From: Rhodococcoides fascians A44A
GTDB taxonomy: Bacteria; Actinomycetota; Actinomycetes; Mycobacteriales; Mycobacteriaceae
Assembly (NCBI RefSeq): GCF_000760735.1
Contig: NZ_JMEX01000007.1
Location: forward strand, 1-64,000
Length of the DNA stretch: 64,000 bases
Direction: 5' to 3'
Within the stretch, counting starts at the first letter, position 1. Each line of letters starts with the position of its first letter. A model generated the notes under the pieces. The model ran no database searches. It had not been told where the DNA came from and saw only the letters and a list, made by a program, of their open reading frames with translations. The position numbers and the translations under genes are program-made. Below are positions 16,855-24,746 of this stretch, in pieces.

Positions 16855-16878
16855 GCGGTAGCCTACATTTCCCCGCAC
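16839..16878. terminator. Bidirectional hairpin containing both stop codons
   Basis: Arms 16839-16856 and 16861-16878 pair over 18 bp with a single mismatch around a GGTA loop; the inner 12 bp (GGAAATGTAGGC and complement) are perfect. The TAG stops of galK and of the MmgE/PrpD gene are inside the arms. It is a likely terminator for both convergent genes. Confidence 0.8.
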
Positions 16879-18230
16879 AAAGGGATGGTGGACAGCAGCG
16901 CGGCGATATCGTCGGTGGCTGGTAGGCGGTCGACGAGAGCGGCGAGTCGGTCGGCATCGGTCGAGCCGATGAGCCGTGCGATCTTGCCGTGGACGGCGTC
17001 GTAGTCCATCGGGAAATGGTCGACGTCGCCGACGGGATTGGGTGTGGAGGCGCTGACGACGTCGCCGCTGCGCAGCACCACCGTCACCTCGGCGGCCCGT
17101 CGCTGGGGGAGCAGGACGTCCAATTCGTCGGCCGAGTTCACGCTGACGCGGGCGCTGAATCGCCCGGCCTCGCGGAACGTTCGCCCGTCGGGATCGAGGG
17201 CCTCGCTGTCGATCGCGTCGCTGACGAACGCCGCAGCAACGACGAAGGGCAACGAGAACATGGCACCGAGGCGCGTGTTCGGGTGTCGCTGGAACAACGG
17301 CTCGGCGAGTGAATGAGTGCGCACCCGGACCGATTCGACGTCGTCGGCTGTCCAGGATGCGGTCGACCGCAGACTTTGTACGGCGTCGACGGCCGCGTGC
17401 GTGTAGGAGCAGCTTGCATGCTGTTTCGCATATCCCTCGAGCGTGAGCCACCGATCGCCGAGCCCCTCCGTGAGACGATCCAGATCGAGCGTGCCCACGA
17501 TGTCACCGAGTGTGTGCGCCACGGCACCGGAGTTGTGCACGAGGCCGGCGGACGCCAGTCGCGATGCGTCGAGCCCAGCTCGTACGGCCCCGGCCATCCA
17601 CAAGTTTCGCGCGAAGTTCCCGTCGAGCACGACGGCCCACGGGGCAACGTGCACGAGGGCCGACGACGCATCGATCGCTGCGGCAACGCGGTTCGTGTCG
17701 GCTCCGCGGATCGAAGCGGCGGCGGCGGCGGCTCCCGTCGCGCCCCAGTGGCCGTGCGTATGCCAGCGAGGGTCGCGGGTGAGTGCGTAACCGAAGCGGG
17801 CAGCCACCTCGTATCCCGCCAGGACTGCGGCCAGGAACGCCTGACCGTCGACCGCAGCAGGGGACAGGCGCGCCGCCGCGATGGCGGCCGGAACGACGTG
17901 GGCAGCAGGATGCCCCGCCGCATACTTGTTCCCCTCGTCGAGTTCGAGACAGCACGACGCGATGGCGTCGAGTTCTGCGGCCGACTCGACGGTGGTGGCG
18001 TTCGTGCTCCCCAGCGGGATCGTTCTGCCGGCGTCCGTGTGCCAGGCCGACGTCAGTGCCTTCATCTCGCTCGTGCGTGCACCAGCGACGGTGACACCGA
18101 GGAGGTCCAGGAGGATCGTCCGGCCTCGGTCGGCAAGTGCAGGCGGAAGCCCGCCATCGCGTAGATGGCACACCATGATCGCCAGTTGCTCGTTGCGTTC
18201 CGCTGAAAGAAACGTAGTCTCATCGGTCAT
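16863..18230 (-). CDS. MmgE/PrpD family protein (first copy)
   Basis: A 455-residue protein of the MmgE/PrpD fold, whose characterised members include 2-methylcitrate dehydratase and cis-aconitate decarboxylase. The helical N-terminal domain has the usual LDLLGVTVAGA and DEGNKYAAGHPAAHVVPAALA-like stretch (family D-H pattern), then HWGATGAAAAAASIRG; the C-terminal domain starts near EGYAKQHASCSYTHAAVDAV. The reaction is unknown; hydration/dehydration or decarboxylation of a di- or tricarboxylate is likely. It is divergent from the cyclase and second MmgE/PrpD genes, and a candidate IclR site (18197-18213) lies inside its first codons. Confidence 0.87.
   Translation of the reverse strand: MTDETTFLSAERNEQLAIMVCHLRDGGLPPALADRGRTILLDLLGVTVAGARTSEMKALTSAWHTDAGRTIPLGSTNATTVESAAELDAIASCCLELDEGNKYAAGHPAAHVVPAAIAAARLSPAAVDGQAFLAAVLAGYEVAARFGYALTRDPRWHTHGHWGATGAAAAAASIRGADTNRVAAAIDASSALVHVAPWAVVLDGNFARNLWMAGAVRAGLDASRLASAGLVHNSGAVAHTLGDIVGTLDLDRLTEGLGDRWLTLEGYAKQHASCSYTHAAVDAVQSLRSTASWTADDVESVRVRTHSLAEPLFQRHPNTRLGAMFSLPFVVAAAFVSDAIDSEALDPDGRTFREAGRFSARVSVNSADELDVLLPQRRAAEVTVVLRSGDVVSASTPNPVGDVDHFPMDYDAVHGKIARLIGSTDADRLAALVDRLPATDDIAALLSTIPLCGEM
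18197..18213. promoter_or_regulatory. Candidate IclR operator inside first codons of MmgE/PrpD
   Basis: GTTCCGCTGAAAGAAAC; its reverse complement GTTTCTTTCAGCGGAAC matches the site at 18319-18335 at 15 of 17 positions. It lies 17-33 bases into the coding region, where binding would block transcription. Confidence 0.5.
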
Positions 18231-18318
18231 CTTCGAACCGTACGAAGTAGATTACGGTCTGTCCAGGGACGATCTGCGGTGCTAGCCTGAGTTTTACCGC
18301 AACCCTCTTCGCAATTGT

Positions 18319-18335
18319 GTTTCGTTGAGCGGAAC
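18319..18335. promoter_or_regulatory. Candidate IclR operator before the cyclase operon
   Basis: GTTTCGTTGAGCGGAAC, imperfect inverted repeat GTTTCG-N5-CGGAAC, 41 bases before the cyclase start. The core AGCGGAAC recurs at 22354-22369 (inverted) and 22463-22478. Confidence 0.55.
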
Positions 18336-18376
18336 GGTCATCGAAGACGTAGAGCTCGATCGAAGGAGACAAGGCG

Positions 18377-19189
18377 ATGCCCGATCAACTCCTCCAGGCC
18401 GTTCAGGCCGGGGTGCAGATCGTCGACCTGGGAAGGCAACTGCGGGTAGGAATGCCGCAATCTCCCAACCATCCGCAGTTCTGGCACACGTTGCCCAGGC
18501 GGCACGGTGACATGACGCGGTCCGACGGTGGCAGTGCCGCCAACGACATGATCACGACGGGTACGCACGTCGGAACACATATCGACGCACTCGCGCACGT
18601 GTCGCACGACGGGAAGTTGCATGGGGGTGCCGATGCCGGCCAGTCGTGCCTCGGCGGGAAGTATGTCGAGCACGGTGTCCATACGATCGCTCCGATGATG
18701 CGGCGCGGCGTTCTGTTGGACATCCCCGCGGTGCTCGGGGTCGGCCGATGCGACGGCGGTTACGAGATCACGGTCGCAGACCTGGACGCAGCATGTGACG
18801 CCGAGGGAATCGAGGTGACCGAAGGTGACGTCGTCTTGATCCGGAGCGGCTGGGGACAGCTCTTCGACGAGGGGCAGGCCTACGTCGGCGGACCGTCCGG
18901 CGTGCCGGGAGTCGGTGAAGCCGGCGCGCAGTGGCTCGCTGCCAGAAAGATTCACGCTGCCGGAGCAGACACGATTGCGTTCGAGCGACTCGCGCCGGGT
19001 GGCGGCCACGCCCTGTTGCCTGCGCACCGAGTGCTGCTCGTCGAGAGCGGCATCTACATCGTCGAGGCACTCGATCTCGAAGAGCTGTCGGCGAAGAAGA
19101 CGTTCGAGTTCACGTTCGTTCTCGTGCCATTGAACATCTTCGGCGCAACCGGATCTCCGGTCCGTCCGCTGGCGGTGAGCAACGCATGA
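18377..19189 (+). CDS. Cyclase-family metal-dependent hydrolase
   Basis: A 270-residue member of the cyclase/kynurenine-formamidase-like family (PF04199 type). The metal motif GTHVGTHIDALAHV is clear, followed by the family tail LLPAHRVLLVESGIYIVEALDLEEL. Known relatives hydrolyse cyclic amides or formamides, for example isatin hydrolase and kynurenine formamidase, with manganese or zinc. AAGGAG lies about 8 bases before the ATG. It overlaps the second MmgE/PrpD gene as ATGA. Context (CitE, amidohydrolase, CoA-transferase) suggests amide or lactone opening in the same catabolic route; the substrate is unknown. Confidence 0.85.
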   Translation: MPDQLLQAVQAGVQIVDLGRQLRVGMPQSPNHPQFWHTLPRRHGDMTRSDGGSAANDMITTGTHVGTHIDALAHVSHDGKLHGGADAGQSCLGGKYVEHGVHTIAPMMRRGVLLDIPAVLGVGRCDGGYEITVADLDAACDAEGIEVTEGDVVLIRSGWGQLFDEGQAYVGGPSGVPGVGEAGAQWLAARKIHAAGADTIAFERLAPGGGHALLPAHRVLLVESGIYIVEALDLEELSAKKTFEFTFVLVPLNIFGATGSPVRPLAVSNA

Positions 19190-20598
19190 CCGATTCGACC
19201 TTGGCGCAGCACATCGCGCGGTTCGCGGCGAACACCGATGTCGACGACCTGCCCGACGATGTGGTCAGCAGTGTCGGCATGCGCGTTCTGGACACGTTGG
19301 GCATCGCGATTGCCGCGACGGACCTCGACACGTCTCGGGCGGCCATCGCCTGGGCAACCGAGCAGGGCGGTGCGGCAGCCGCTTTCGCAATCGGGGTCGA
19401 GAGCGCACTGCCAGGACCGATGGCGGCGTTCGTCAACGGGGTCCTCGCCCACTCGCTCGACTTCGACGACACCCATCTGCCGTCGATCCTGCACCCCAGT
19501 GCCAGCGTCGTCCCCGCAGCTCTGGCCGCCGCTCAGCAGCACGGCGCCGACGGAAGAACCCTGGTCCGCGGCATCGCCATCGGGCTGGAAGTCTGTGTTC
19601 GACTCGGTATGGCGGGATTCGATCCCGAAACGAAGAACTCTGTGTTCTTCGAACACGGCCAACATGCGACGTCGATCTGCGGCGCGATGGGCGGCGCCGT
19701 CGCGGCGGCGGTCATAGGCGGGGCATCGGAGGACACGATCGTCGACACTCTCGGAATCGCCGCGTCGATGGCGTCGGGAATCATCGAGGCGAACCGCACC
19801 GGTGGAACCGTCAAGCGCATGCATTGCGGGTGGGCGGCGCATTCCGCACTTGCCGCGGCAGGTCTCGCGCGACACGGGATCACGGGCCCTCCGACCGTGT
19901 TGGAAGGTCGATTCGGGTTCTACGAAGCGTGGCTGCACCAGCCTGCCAGGGCCTCCGAGATCGTCGACGGTCTCGGCGAGGAGTGGGCGGTTCCGGCCAT
20001 CTTCTTCAAGCCGTACCCAGCGAATCACTTCACGCACGCCGCTGTCGACGCAGGTGCCGCGCTTCGCCGACGCGGGATCACGCCGTCGGATGTCACGAAG
20101 TTGGTTCTCGGTGTGCCCGCGGCGAATCTGCGGACCATCGGTGAACCCATCGACGTCAAGCGCACGCCCACAACGGGGTACATGGCGCAGTTCAGCGGAC
20201 CGTATGCAGTGGCCGTCGGTATGTTCGGCGGCGGCGGTCTCGGCGCCGCGCTCGAGGACTACTCGGACGCCCACGCCAACGCGGCGGATCGTCGCGACTT
20301 GATGGCCAAGGTCGACGTCGTGCCGGATCCGCAGTGCGACGCCATCTTTCCGCATCAGTTCCCGGCGGTGCTGACGGCGACGCTGACGGATGGATCGACC
20401 GTGGTGGAGGAGGTCCTCACTACCCGCGGTGGTCCGCAGCGGCCGTTGTCCTTCGACGAGGTGTCGGCGAAGTTCCGCGCGAACGCCGGGCCGTACTTGT
20501 CGGAATCGGAGCTGATGGAACTCGCCACTCGGTGTCAGGCTTTGTCCGAGCTCACCGATGTCGGAACGCTGCTCGAGCCGTTGACTCGGGTGGTCTGA
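19186..20598 (+). CDS. MmgE/PrpD family protein (second copy)
   Basis: A 470-residue MmgE/PrpD protein, distinct from the first copy across the divergent promoter. It shows the family pattern VLDTLGIAIAATD, AHSLDFDDTHLPSILHPSASVVPAALA (the D-D-T-H active-site region), MKRMHCGWAAHSALAAAGLA-like VKRMHCGWAAHSA, and FFKPYPANHFTHAAVDA in the second domain. It retains the full DFDDTHLPS motif, whereas copy one has LDEGNKYAAGHP, so the two probably act on different substrates or at different steps. Translationally coupled to the cyclase gene by ATGA; start 19186. It ends before a strong bidirectional terminator. Confidence 0.88.
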   Translation: MTDSTLAQHIARFAANTDVDDLPDDVVSSVGMRVLDTLGIAIAATDLDTSRAAIAWATEQGGAAAAFAIGVESALPGPMAAFVNGVLAHSLDFDDTHLPSILHPSASVVPAALAAAQQHGADGRTLVRGIAIGLEVCVRLGMAGFDPETKNSVFFEHGQHATSICGAMGGAVAAAVIGGASEDTIVDTLGIAASMASGIIEANRTGGTVKRMHCGWAAHSALAAAGLARHGITGPPTVLEGRFGFYEAWLHQPARASEIVDGLGEEWAVPAIFFKPYPANHFTHAAVDAGAALRRRGITPSDVTKLVLGVPAANLRTIGEPIDVKRTPTTGYMAQFSGPYAVAVGMFGGGGLGAALEDYSDAHANAADRRDLMAKVDVVPDPQCDAIFPHQFPAVLTATLTDGSTVVEEVLTTRGGPQRPLSFDEVSAKFRANAGPYLSESELMELATRCQALSELTDVGTLLEPLTRVV

Positions 20599-20601
20599 TC
20601 T

Positions 20602-20637
20602 CCGGTGGCACGGTCTGCCCGTCGACCGTGCCACCGG
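20602..20637. terminator. Bidirectional terminator hairpin
   Basis: Perfect 14-bp arms CCGGTGGCACGGTC (20602-20615) and GACCGTGCCACCGG (20624-20637) around an 8-base loop, between the convergent MmgE/PrpD and CitE-like genes. Confidence 0.85.
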
Positions 20638-20640
20638 GCT

Positions 20641-21480
20641 TCACGCGCGGTCCAGGATCTCGCGAGCTCCGCGCACGACTGCCTCGTCCACGAATCGGCC
20701 CTGGTCGTCCACCGTCGGACCGCCCTGGGCCAGATCGAACAGCTCGATCAGGCGGTGCGCCCGGGCGACGTCGTCCCCGGACGGAGTCAGCGCTGCGTTG
20801 ATGATCGGAACCTGCTTCGGGTGCAGCGCAGTTCGTGCGCGAAAACCCATGTTCACGAAGTGCGCTGTAGTTTCGACGAAGCCGTCGAGGTCACGGAAGT
20901 CCGTCGACGTCGGGGCAACCGGTGCTGCGAGAGCTGCAGCGGCGCATCCCACGACGACTTCCGACCGCAAGCCGTCGATCACACCTGCAGTCTCGGGCGT
21001 TCGGGCGATCCTCAGGTCGGCGAGCAGGTCCACCTCGCCGATACCGAAGGTCCGCACCCTGCCGCGCTCGGCCATCCGGGGGAGCGACCGCAGTGCACCC
21101 GCAGTTTCGATCAGCCCGATGACTCCGAGGTGATCGAGACCCCGCTTCTCTTCGAGTTCGGTGAGCATCGAATCCGCCTGCGCCACTGCGTCGACCGAAC
21201 ACTTGGCGATCATGATCCCGTCGACGCCGGTCCTGGCCGCGGCATCGAGATCGGCGGCCAGAAACTCAGGCGTGACGCGTACCCATACCTGCGTGCCCGT
21301 GAATCGTCGAGACTCCAGCCACTTCGCGACGTCGCGTCGTGCACTGTCTTTGCGATCGAGGGGAACCGCATCCTCCAGATCGAGAATGATCGCGTCGGAT
21401 TCGCCGTCGATCCCCTTGTCGAAGAGTGACGGCTTGATCGCGGGAACGTAGAGGAACGACCGTGGAACAGTGAGAGTCAT
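20641..21480 (-). CDS. HpcH/HpaI aldolase family, CitE-like CoA-ester lyase
   Basis: A 279-residue TIM-barrel protein of the CitE-like branch: RSFLYVPAIKPSLFDKG, DAIILDLEDAVP, IGLIETAGAL and GIGEVDLLADL supply the Mg-binding Glu and Asp, and FRARTALHPKQV closes the barrel. Relatives cleave malyl-, citramalyl- or beta-methylmalyl-CoA to acyl-CoA plus 2-oxoacid. It overlaps the IclR gene by 4 bases (ATGA) and is downstream of it, so regulator and lyase are co-transcribed. With the CoA-transferase of the neighbouring operon it could form a citramalyl-CoA-type cleavage step (inference). Confidence 0.87.
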   Translation of the reverse strand: MTLTVPRSFLYVPAIKPSLFDKGIDGESDAIILDLEDAVPLDRKDSARRDVAKWLESRRFTGTQVWVRVTPEFLAADLDAAARTGVDGIMIAKCSVDAVAQADSMLTELEEKRGLDHLGVIGLIETAGALRSLPRMAERGRVRTFGIGEVDLLADLRIARTPETAGVIDGLRSEVVVGCAAAALAAPVAPTSTDFRDLDGFVETTAHFVNMGFRARTALHPKQVPIINAALTPSGDDVARAHRLIELFDLAQGGPTVDDQGRFVDEAVVRGAREILDRA

Positions 21481-22292
21481 CGAGCGGCTCGAGCTTCCAA
21501 TAGGTGAGTGATAGACCGCGCGGCATTGACAACCTGGCGGGCATGGGCGAAGTGCTCGTCGTCGGCGGTGGACGAGTATCGGAAGGCGGGTCCGGAGGAG
21601 CTCACCGACCCGAGAACGTGTGCAGCGCCGTCGAAGAACGGCGCTGCGATGGATGCAGCCCCGGTCTTGCGTTCGTTGATCGACGTCGCATACCCGAGGT
21701 CGCGGATCTCGGCGAGCCGGGAGAAGAATGCATCCGCGTCGGTATCGGGGTTGCTGCTCGAGAGTTCACCTAGTGCCTCGACGGCGAAGTGTTCAGGAAG
21801 AAATGCGAGGATCGCGCGGCTGGAGGCGCCCGAGTGCAGCGGGTACTGAGGCCCGATCTCGACGACCATCTTGACTTCCTGCGGGCTCTCGTATTGGTCG
21901 AGGTAAACCCGTCGGTGACCGACGAGCGCGGACAACGTCGCCGTTTCGCGGGTTTCCGCGCGGAGTGCTCGCAGCACCGGTGCCGCGATCGTTCGGACGT
22001 CGAGCTGACTCCATGCCTTCGTACCCAAACCGATTGCCGCGGGTCCCAGTGAGTACGTCGACTCGCCTGCCATGGGCTGAACGATCGATCGCGAAGCGAG
22101 GGACTGCAAGATGCGGTGTACGACGGCCTTGCTCAGGTGCAGGCGTCGAGCAATCTCGGATACGCCCAGCGCGCGATCGGACTGGGCGAAGGCCAGCAAC
22201 ACGTCGGCAACACGATCTGCCGACTCTGTGCCGGTTGATGTTTCGGCAAGGTGTCGTGCACTCGGTCTGTTGTGGCTCGGCGGCATGACCAT
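21477..22292 (-). CDS. IclR family transcriptional regulator
   Basis: A 271-residue regulator with an N-terminal winged helix (ADRVADVLLAFAQSDRALGVSEIARRLHLSKAVVHRILQSLASRSIV) and a C-terminal IclR effector domain (PLHSGASSRAILAFLPE, LGYATSINERKTGAASIAAPFFDG). ATG 22292 is preferred because GGAAGG lies 9 bases upstream; ATG 22301 directly abuts that site. It forms an operon with the CitE-like lyase and faces the LIV-type ABC operon. AGCGGAAC-core sites lie 62 bases from its start and, symmetrically, 62 bases from the start of the ABC operon, as well as at the cyclase/MmgE promoter, so it probably controls all of them. Confidence 0.9.
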   Translation of the reverse strand: MVMPPSHNRPSARHLAETSTGTESADRVADVLLAFAQSDRALGVSEIARRLHLSKAVVHRILQSLASRSIVQPMAGESTYSLGPAAIGLGTKAWSQLDVRTIAAPVLRALRAETRETATLSALVGHRRVYLDQYESPQEVKMVVEIGPQYPLHSGASSRAILAFLPEHFAVEALGELSSSNPDTDADAFFSRLAEIRDLGYATSINERKTGAASIAAPFFDGAAHVLGSVSSSGPAFRYSSTADDEHFAHARQVVNAARSITHLLEARAAR

Positions 22293-22353
22293 GCGGGCCA
22301 TCCTTCCCGATTGGAGGGGAACGTGCGGCGATACGGAACGAGGCGACCTGTCC

Positions 22354-22369
22354 GTTCCGCTGAGCGAAC
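22354..22369. promoter_or_regulatory. Candidate IclR operator, iclR-citE side
   Basis: GTTCCGCTGAGCGAAC, the inverted form of the AGCGGAAC core, 62 bases from the regulator start. A further CGGAAC at 22334-22339 faces it. Confidence 0.55.
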
Positions 22370-22462
22370 CATACGCTTTACAAGAAAGTCACGGTAGACC
22401 CTGTTGTAAGGCCGTGACGCGTGCCATACTCGGACTCAGGGAATTTGATCACCGTTGGTCCG

Positions 22463-22478
22463 GTGCGCTGAGCGGAAC
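22463..22478. promoter_or_regulatory. Candidate IclR operator, ABC operon side
   Basis: GTGCGCTGAGCGGAAC, sharing TGAGCGGAAC with 18326-18335, 62 bases before the binding-protein start. Confidence 0.55.
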
Positions 22479-22539
22479 GTTCTGAGCGACGGACAGCGGT
22501 TCGACTCGGTGCCTAGTGGGCGCGAAAGGCAGAATCGCA

Positions 22540-23760
22540 ATGAAGAAGCTCGTAGGCGTGTTGACAGCCGTCGCGGTAGTGGGAGCAGCAGCGTGCGGAT
22601 CGTCGTCGGGGTCCGACGACTCCGGCGCCATCAAGATCGGGTCCGTTCATCCCACGACCGGCGCTCTTGCAGGTGTCGGCGGGTTGATGAACGACGGTGC
22701 GGCACTGGCAGTGGCGGACATCAACGCGGCCGGCGGCATCGCCTCGCTCGACGGACGCCAGTTGGAGCTCGTTTCCGGTGACAGTCAGGGCAAGGCAGAG
22801 GTCGGGCAGAGCGAGGCTCAGCGCCTCATCGACGACGGGGCCGTTGCACTGATCGGTACGTACCAGAGCGACGTGACTCAGAACGTCGCATCCGTCGCCG
22901 AGCGATCTCGCGTGCCGCTCGTCATCGACGTCGCAGTCGACGACAAGATTCTCGATCAGGGGTATCAGTACTCGTTCCGTATGCAGCCCAACGCTTCCAG
23001 CATGGGTACCGACGGGGCGAAGGCACTGGCCGCAATCGAAGAGCAGACCGGTCAGACCATCGACAAGGTGTCCTACTTGCACATCGAGGGATCGTTCGGA
23101 GACAGCGTCTTCGATGCCTTCGAAGCAGAAGCTGCCAACCAGGGCATCTCCTCGGTGCAGGAAATCACCTATCCCGCAACCAACTTCTCCGACGCAACCA
23201 CTCAGGTTCGCGAAGCCGCGGTGAGCAATCCCGACGTCCTCGTGGCCACCGGCTACTATCCGGACGGACTCCTCATCGCCAGAGCGGTCGAGCAGCTCGG
23301 CTTGAACGTCAAGGGCGTGTACGGAATCGCCAACGGCGCGTTCGACGACAGCTCGTTCCCTGCCGACGCGGCAACGGCGGGTGACGGTGTGCTGAGTGCC
23401 AACTATCACTACGACGCAACGAGCGAGCGCACCAACGAGATTCGAGCTCGATTCGAGGAACAATTCGGTCGCCCGATGGAGACCGCCTCGATGTTGTCCT
23501 ATCAGGCTGTCGAGGTCATTGCGGCCGGACTCGAAGGCGGCGCAGACGCCGATCCCGAAGCACTGCGCGAGGCCATCGCGGGCATCTCCATCGAGGATCC
23601 GCTGCTCGCATTCGACGGACCGATCGAGTTCGACGAGACCGGTCAGAACAAGAACGCGACCGTCATCGTGATGCAGGTTCGAGACGGTGCCATCGCGCAG
23701 GTCTTCCCGGAGGAATTCGCGACGGACGCAATCCAGTTCCCGGTAGGAGCCGGACAGTGA
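22540..23760 (+). CDS. LIV-type ABC transporter substrate-binding lipoprotein
   Basis: A 406-residue lipoprotein: MKKLVGVLTAVAVVGAAAC gives a signal peptide with lipobox AAAC and lipid attachment at the Cys. The mature part is a type I periplasmic-binding fold of the branched-chain amino acid/amide family (IKIGSVHPTTGALAGVGGLMNDGAALAVADINAAGG). ATG 22540 is chosen because GAAAGG lies upstream and the signal begins there. It is the first gene of a nine-gene operon, overlapping livH-like by 4 bases (GTGA). The ligand is not a safe reading; the enzymes downstream suggest an amide or dicarboxylate rather than leucine. Confidence 0.9.
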   Translation: MKKLVGVLTAVAVVGAAACGSSSGSDDSGAIKIGSVHPTTGALAGVGGLMNDGAALAVADINAAGGIASLDGRQLELVSGDSQGKAEVGQSEAQRLIDDGAVALIGTYQSDVTQNVASVAERSRVPLVIDVAVDDKILDQGYQYSFRMQPNASSMGTDGAKALAAIEEQTGQTIDKVSYLHIEGSFGDSVFDAFEAEAANQGISSVQEITYPATNFSDATTQVREAAVSNPDVLVATGYYPDGLLIARAVEQLGLNVKGVYGIANGAFDDSSFPADAATAGDGVLSANYHYDATSERTNEIRARFEEQFGRPMETASMLSYQAVEVIAAGLEGGADADPEALREAIAGISIEDPLLAFDGPIEFDETGQNKNATVIVMQVRDGAIAQVFPEEFATDAIQFPVGAGQ

Positions 23761-24746
23761 CTGTGGCACCCACGACCAGCGCCGCCACGAAGCGCAGCGG
23801 CCTCGTCGGTTCCAACCCTGCGGTCGCCGTGGGTGGCGCCATCGTCGTGATCATGGCCGTCATCTATCTGGTGGGTGGAAAGGACCAGGGACTCGTCACA
23901 CAGTCCGTCGTTTCGGGCCTCCTTCTCGGCGGCGTGTACGCATTGATCTCGGTCGGTCTGACCCTGATCTTCGGTGTTCTCGGCATCGTCAACTTCGCTC
24001 AGGGTGCAATGCTGACGATGGCGATGTACATCGTCTATGCACTGTCGACGGCGGGTATGCCTGTCTATCTGGCCACCGTTCTCGCAGTGCCGGTGATGTT
24101 CGTCTTCGGCATGATCGTGCAGGCGACGTTGCTGACCAAGCTCACGATCAGCGGTAGCCACGACGGACCGCTCCTCGTGACTCTGGGCCTCTCGCTCCTC
24201 ATCATCAACGTGTTGCTCATGGTCTTCGGCGGTCGGCCACAGTCCGTGCAGGCGCCGATCGACGGCTCGTTGTCGATTCTCGGCGCCGTCGCATCGTGGC
24301 CGCGGGTGCTCGCCTTCATCGGGGCCGCCCTGGTCGCGGTAGCACTGACCGCCGTGCTCAAACGCACGCCTCTCGGATTGTCGATCCGGGCCGTGGCGTC
24401 GAACTCCGAGGGTGCCAAACTTGTCGGCGTCGACATCGGCCGTGTCTACGCGCTGACCTTCGGTATCGGTGCCGCCTGCGTTGCCGTTGCCGGGGGATTG
24501 ATGACTCCGTTCACTAGTCTCACGCCGTCCGTGGGTGAGCAGTTCACCATCCTGGCGTTCGTCATCGTCGTGCTCGGCGGGCTCGGAAGCGTCGTCGGTG
24601 CGGTTGTCGGAGGACTGGTCATCGGATTGGTACAGACGGTCGGCGCGCTCTACCTCCCTGGAACCGGTTCGCTCATCCTGGTGTTCGCGGTCTTCATCCT
24701 CGTCCTGTTTCTCAAGCCCGAAGGATTGTACGGAGCCCGCCGATGA
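23757..24746 (+). CDS. LIV-type ABC permease (LivH-like)
   Basis: A 329-residue permease with about eight helices. The LivH core is visible: SGLLLGGVYALISVGLTLIFGVLGIVNFAQGAMLTMAMYIVY, and the cytoplasmic coupling region SIRAVASNSEGAKLVGVDIGRVYALTFGIGAACVAVAGGL. It pairs with the LivM-like permease to form the channel of the importer. The GTG start overlaps the binding-protein stop, and it overlaps the next gene as ATGA. Confidence 0.92.
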   Translation: MTVAPTTSAATKRSGLVGSNPAVAVGGAIVVIMAVIYLVGGKDQGLVTQSVVSGLLLGGVYALISVGLTLIFGVLGIVNFAQGAMLTMAMYIVYALSTAGMPVYLATVLAVPVMFVFGMIVQATLLTKLTISGSHDGPLLVTLGLSLLIINVLLMVFGGRPQSVQAPIDGSLSILGAVASWPRVLAFIGAALVAVALTAVLKRTPLGLSIRAVASNSEGAKLVGVDIGRVYALTFGIGAACVAVAGGLMTPFTSLTPSVGEQFTILAFVIVVLGGLGSVVGAVVGGLVIGLVQTVGALYLPGTGSLILVFAVFILVLFLKPEGLYGARR

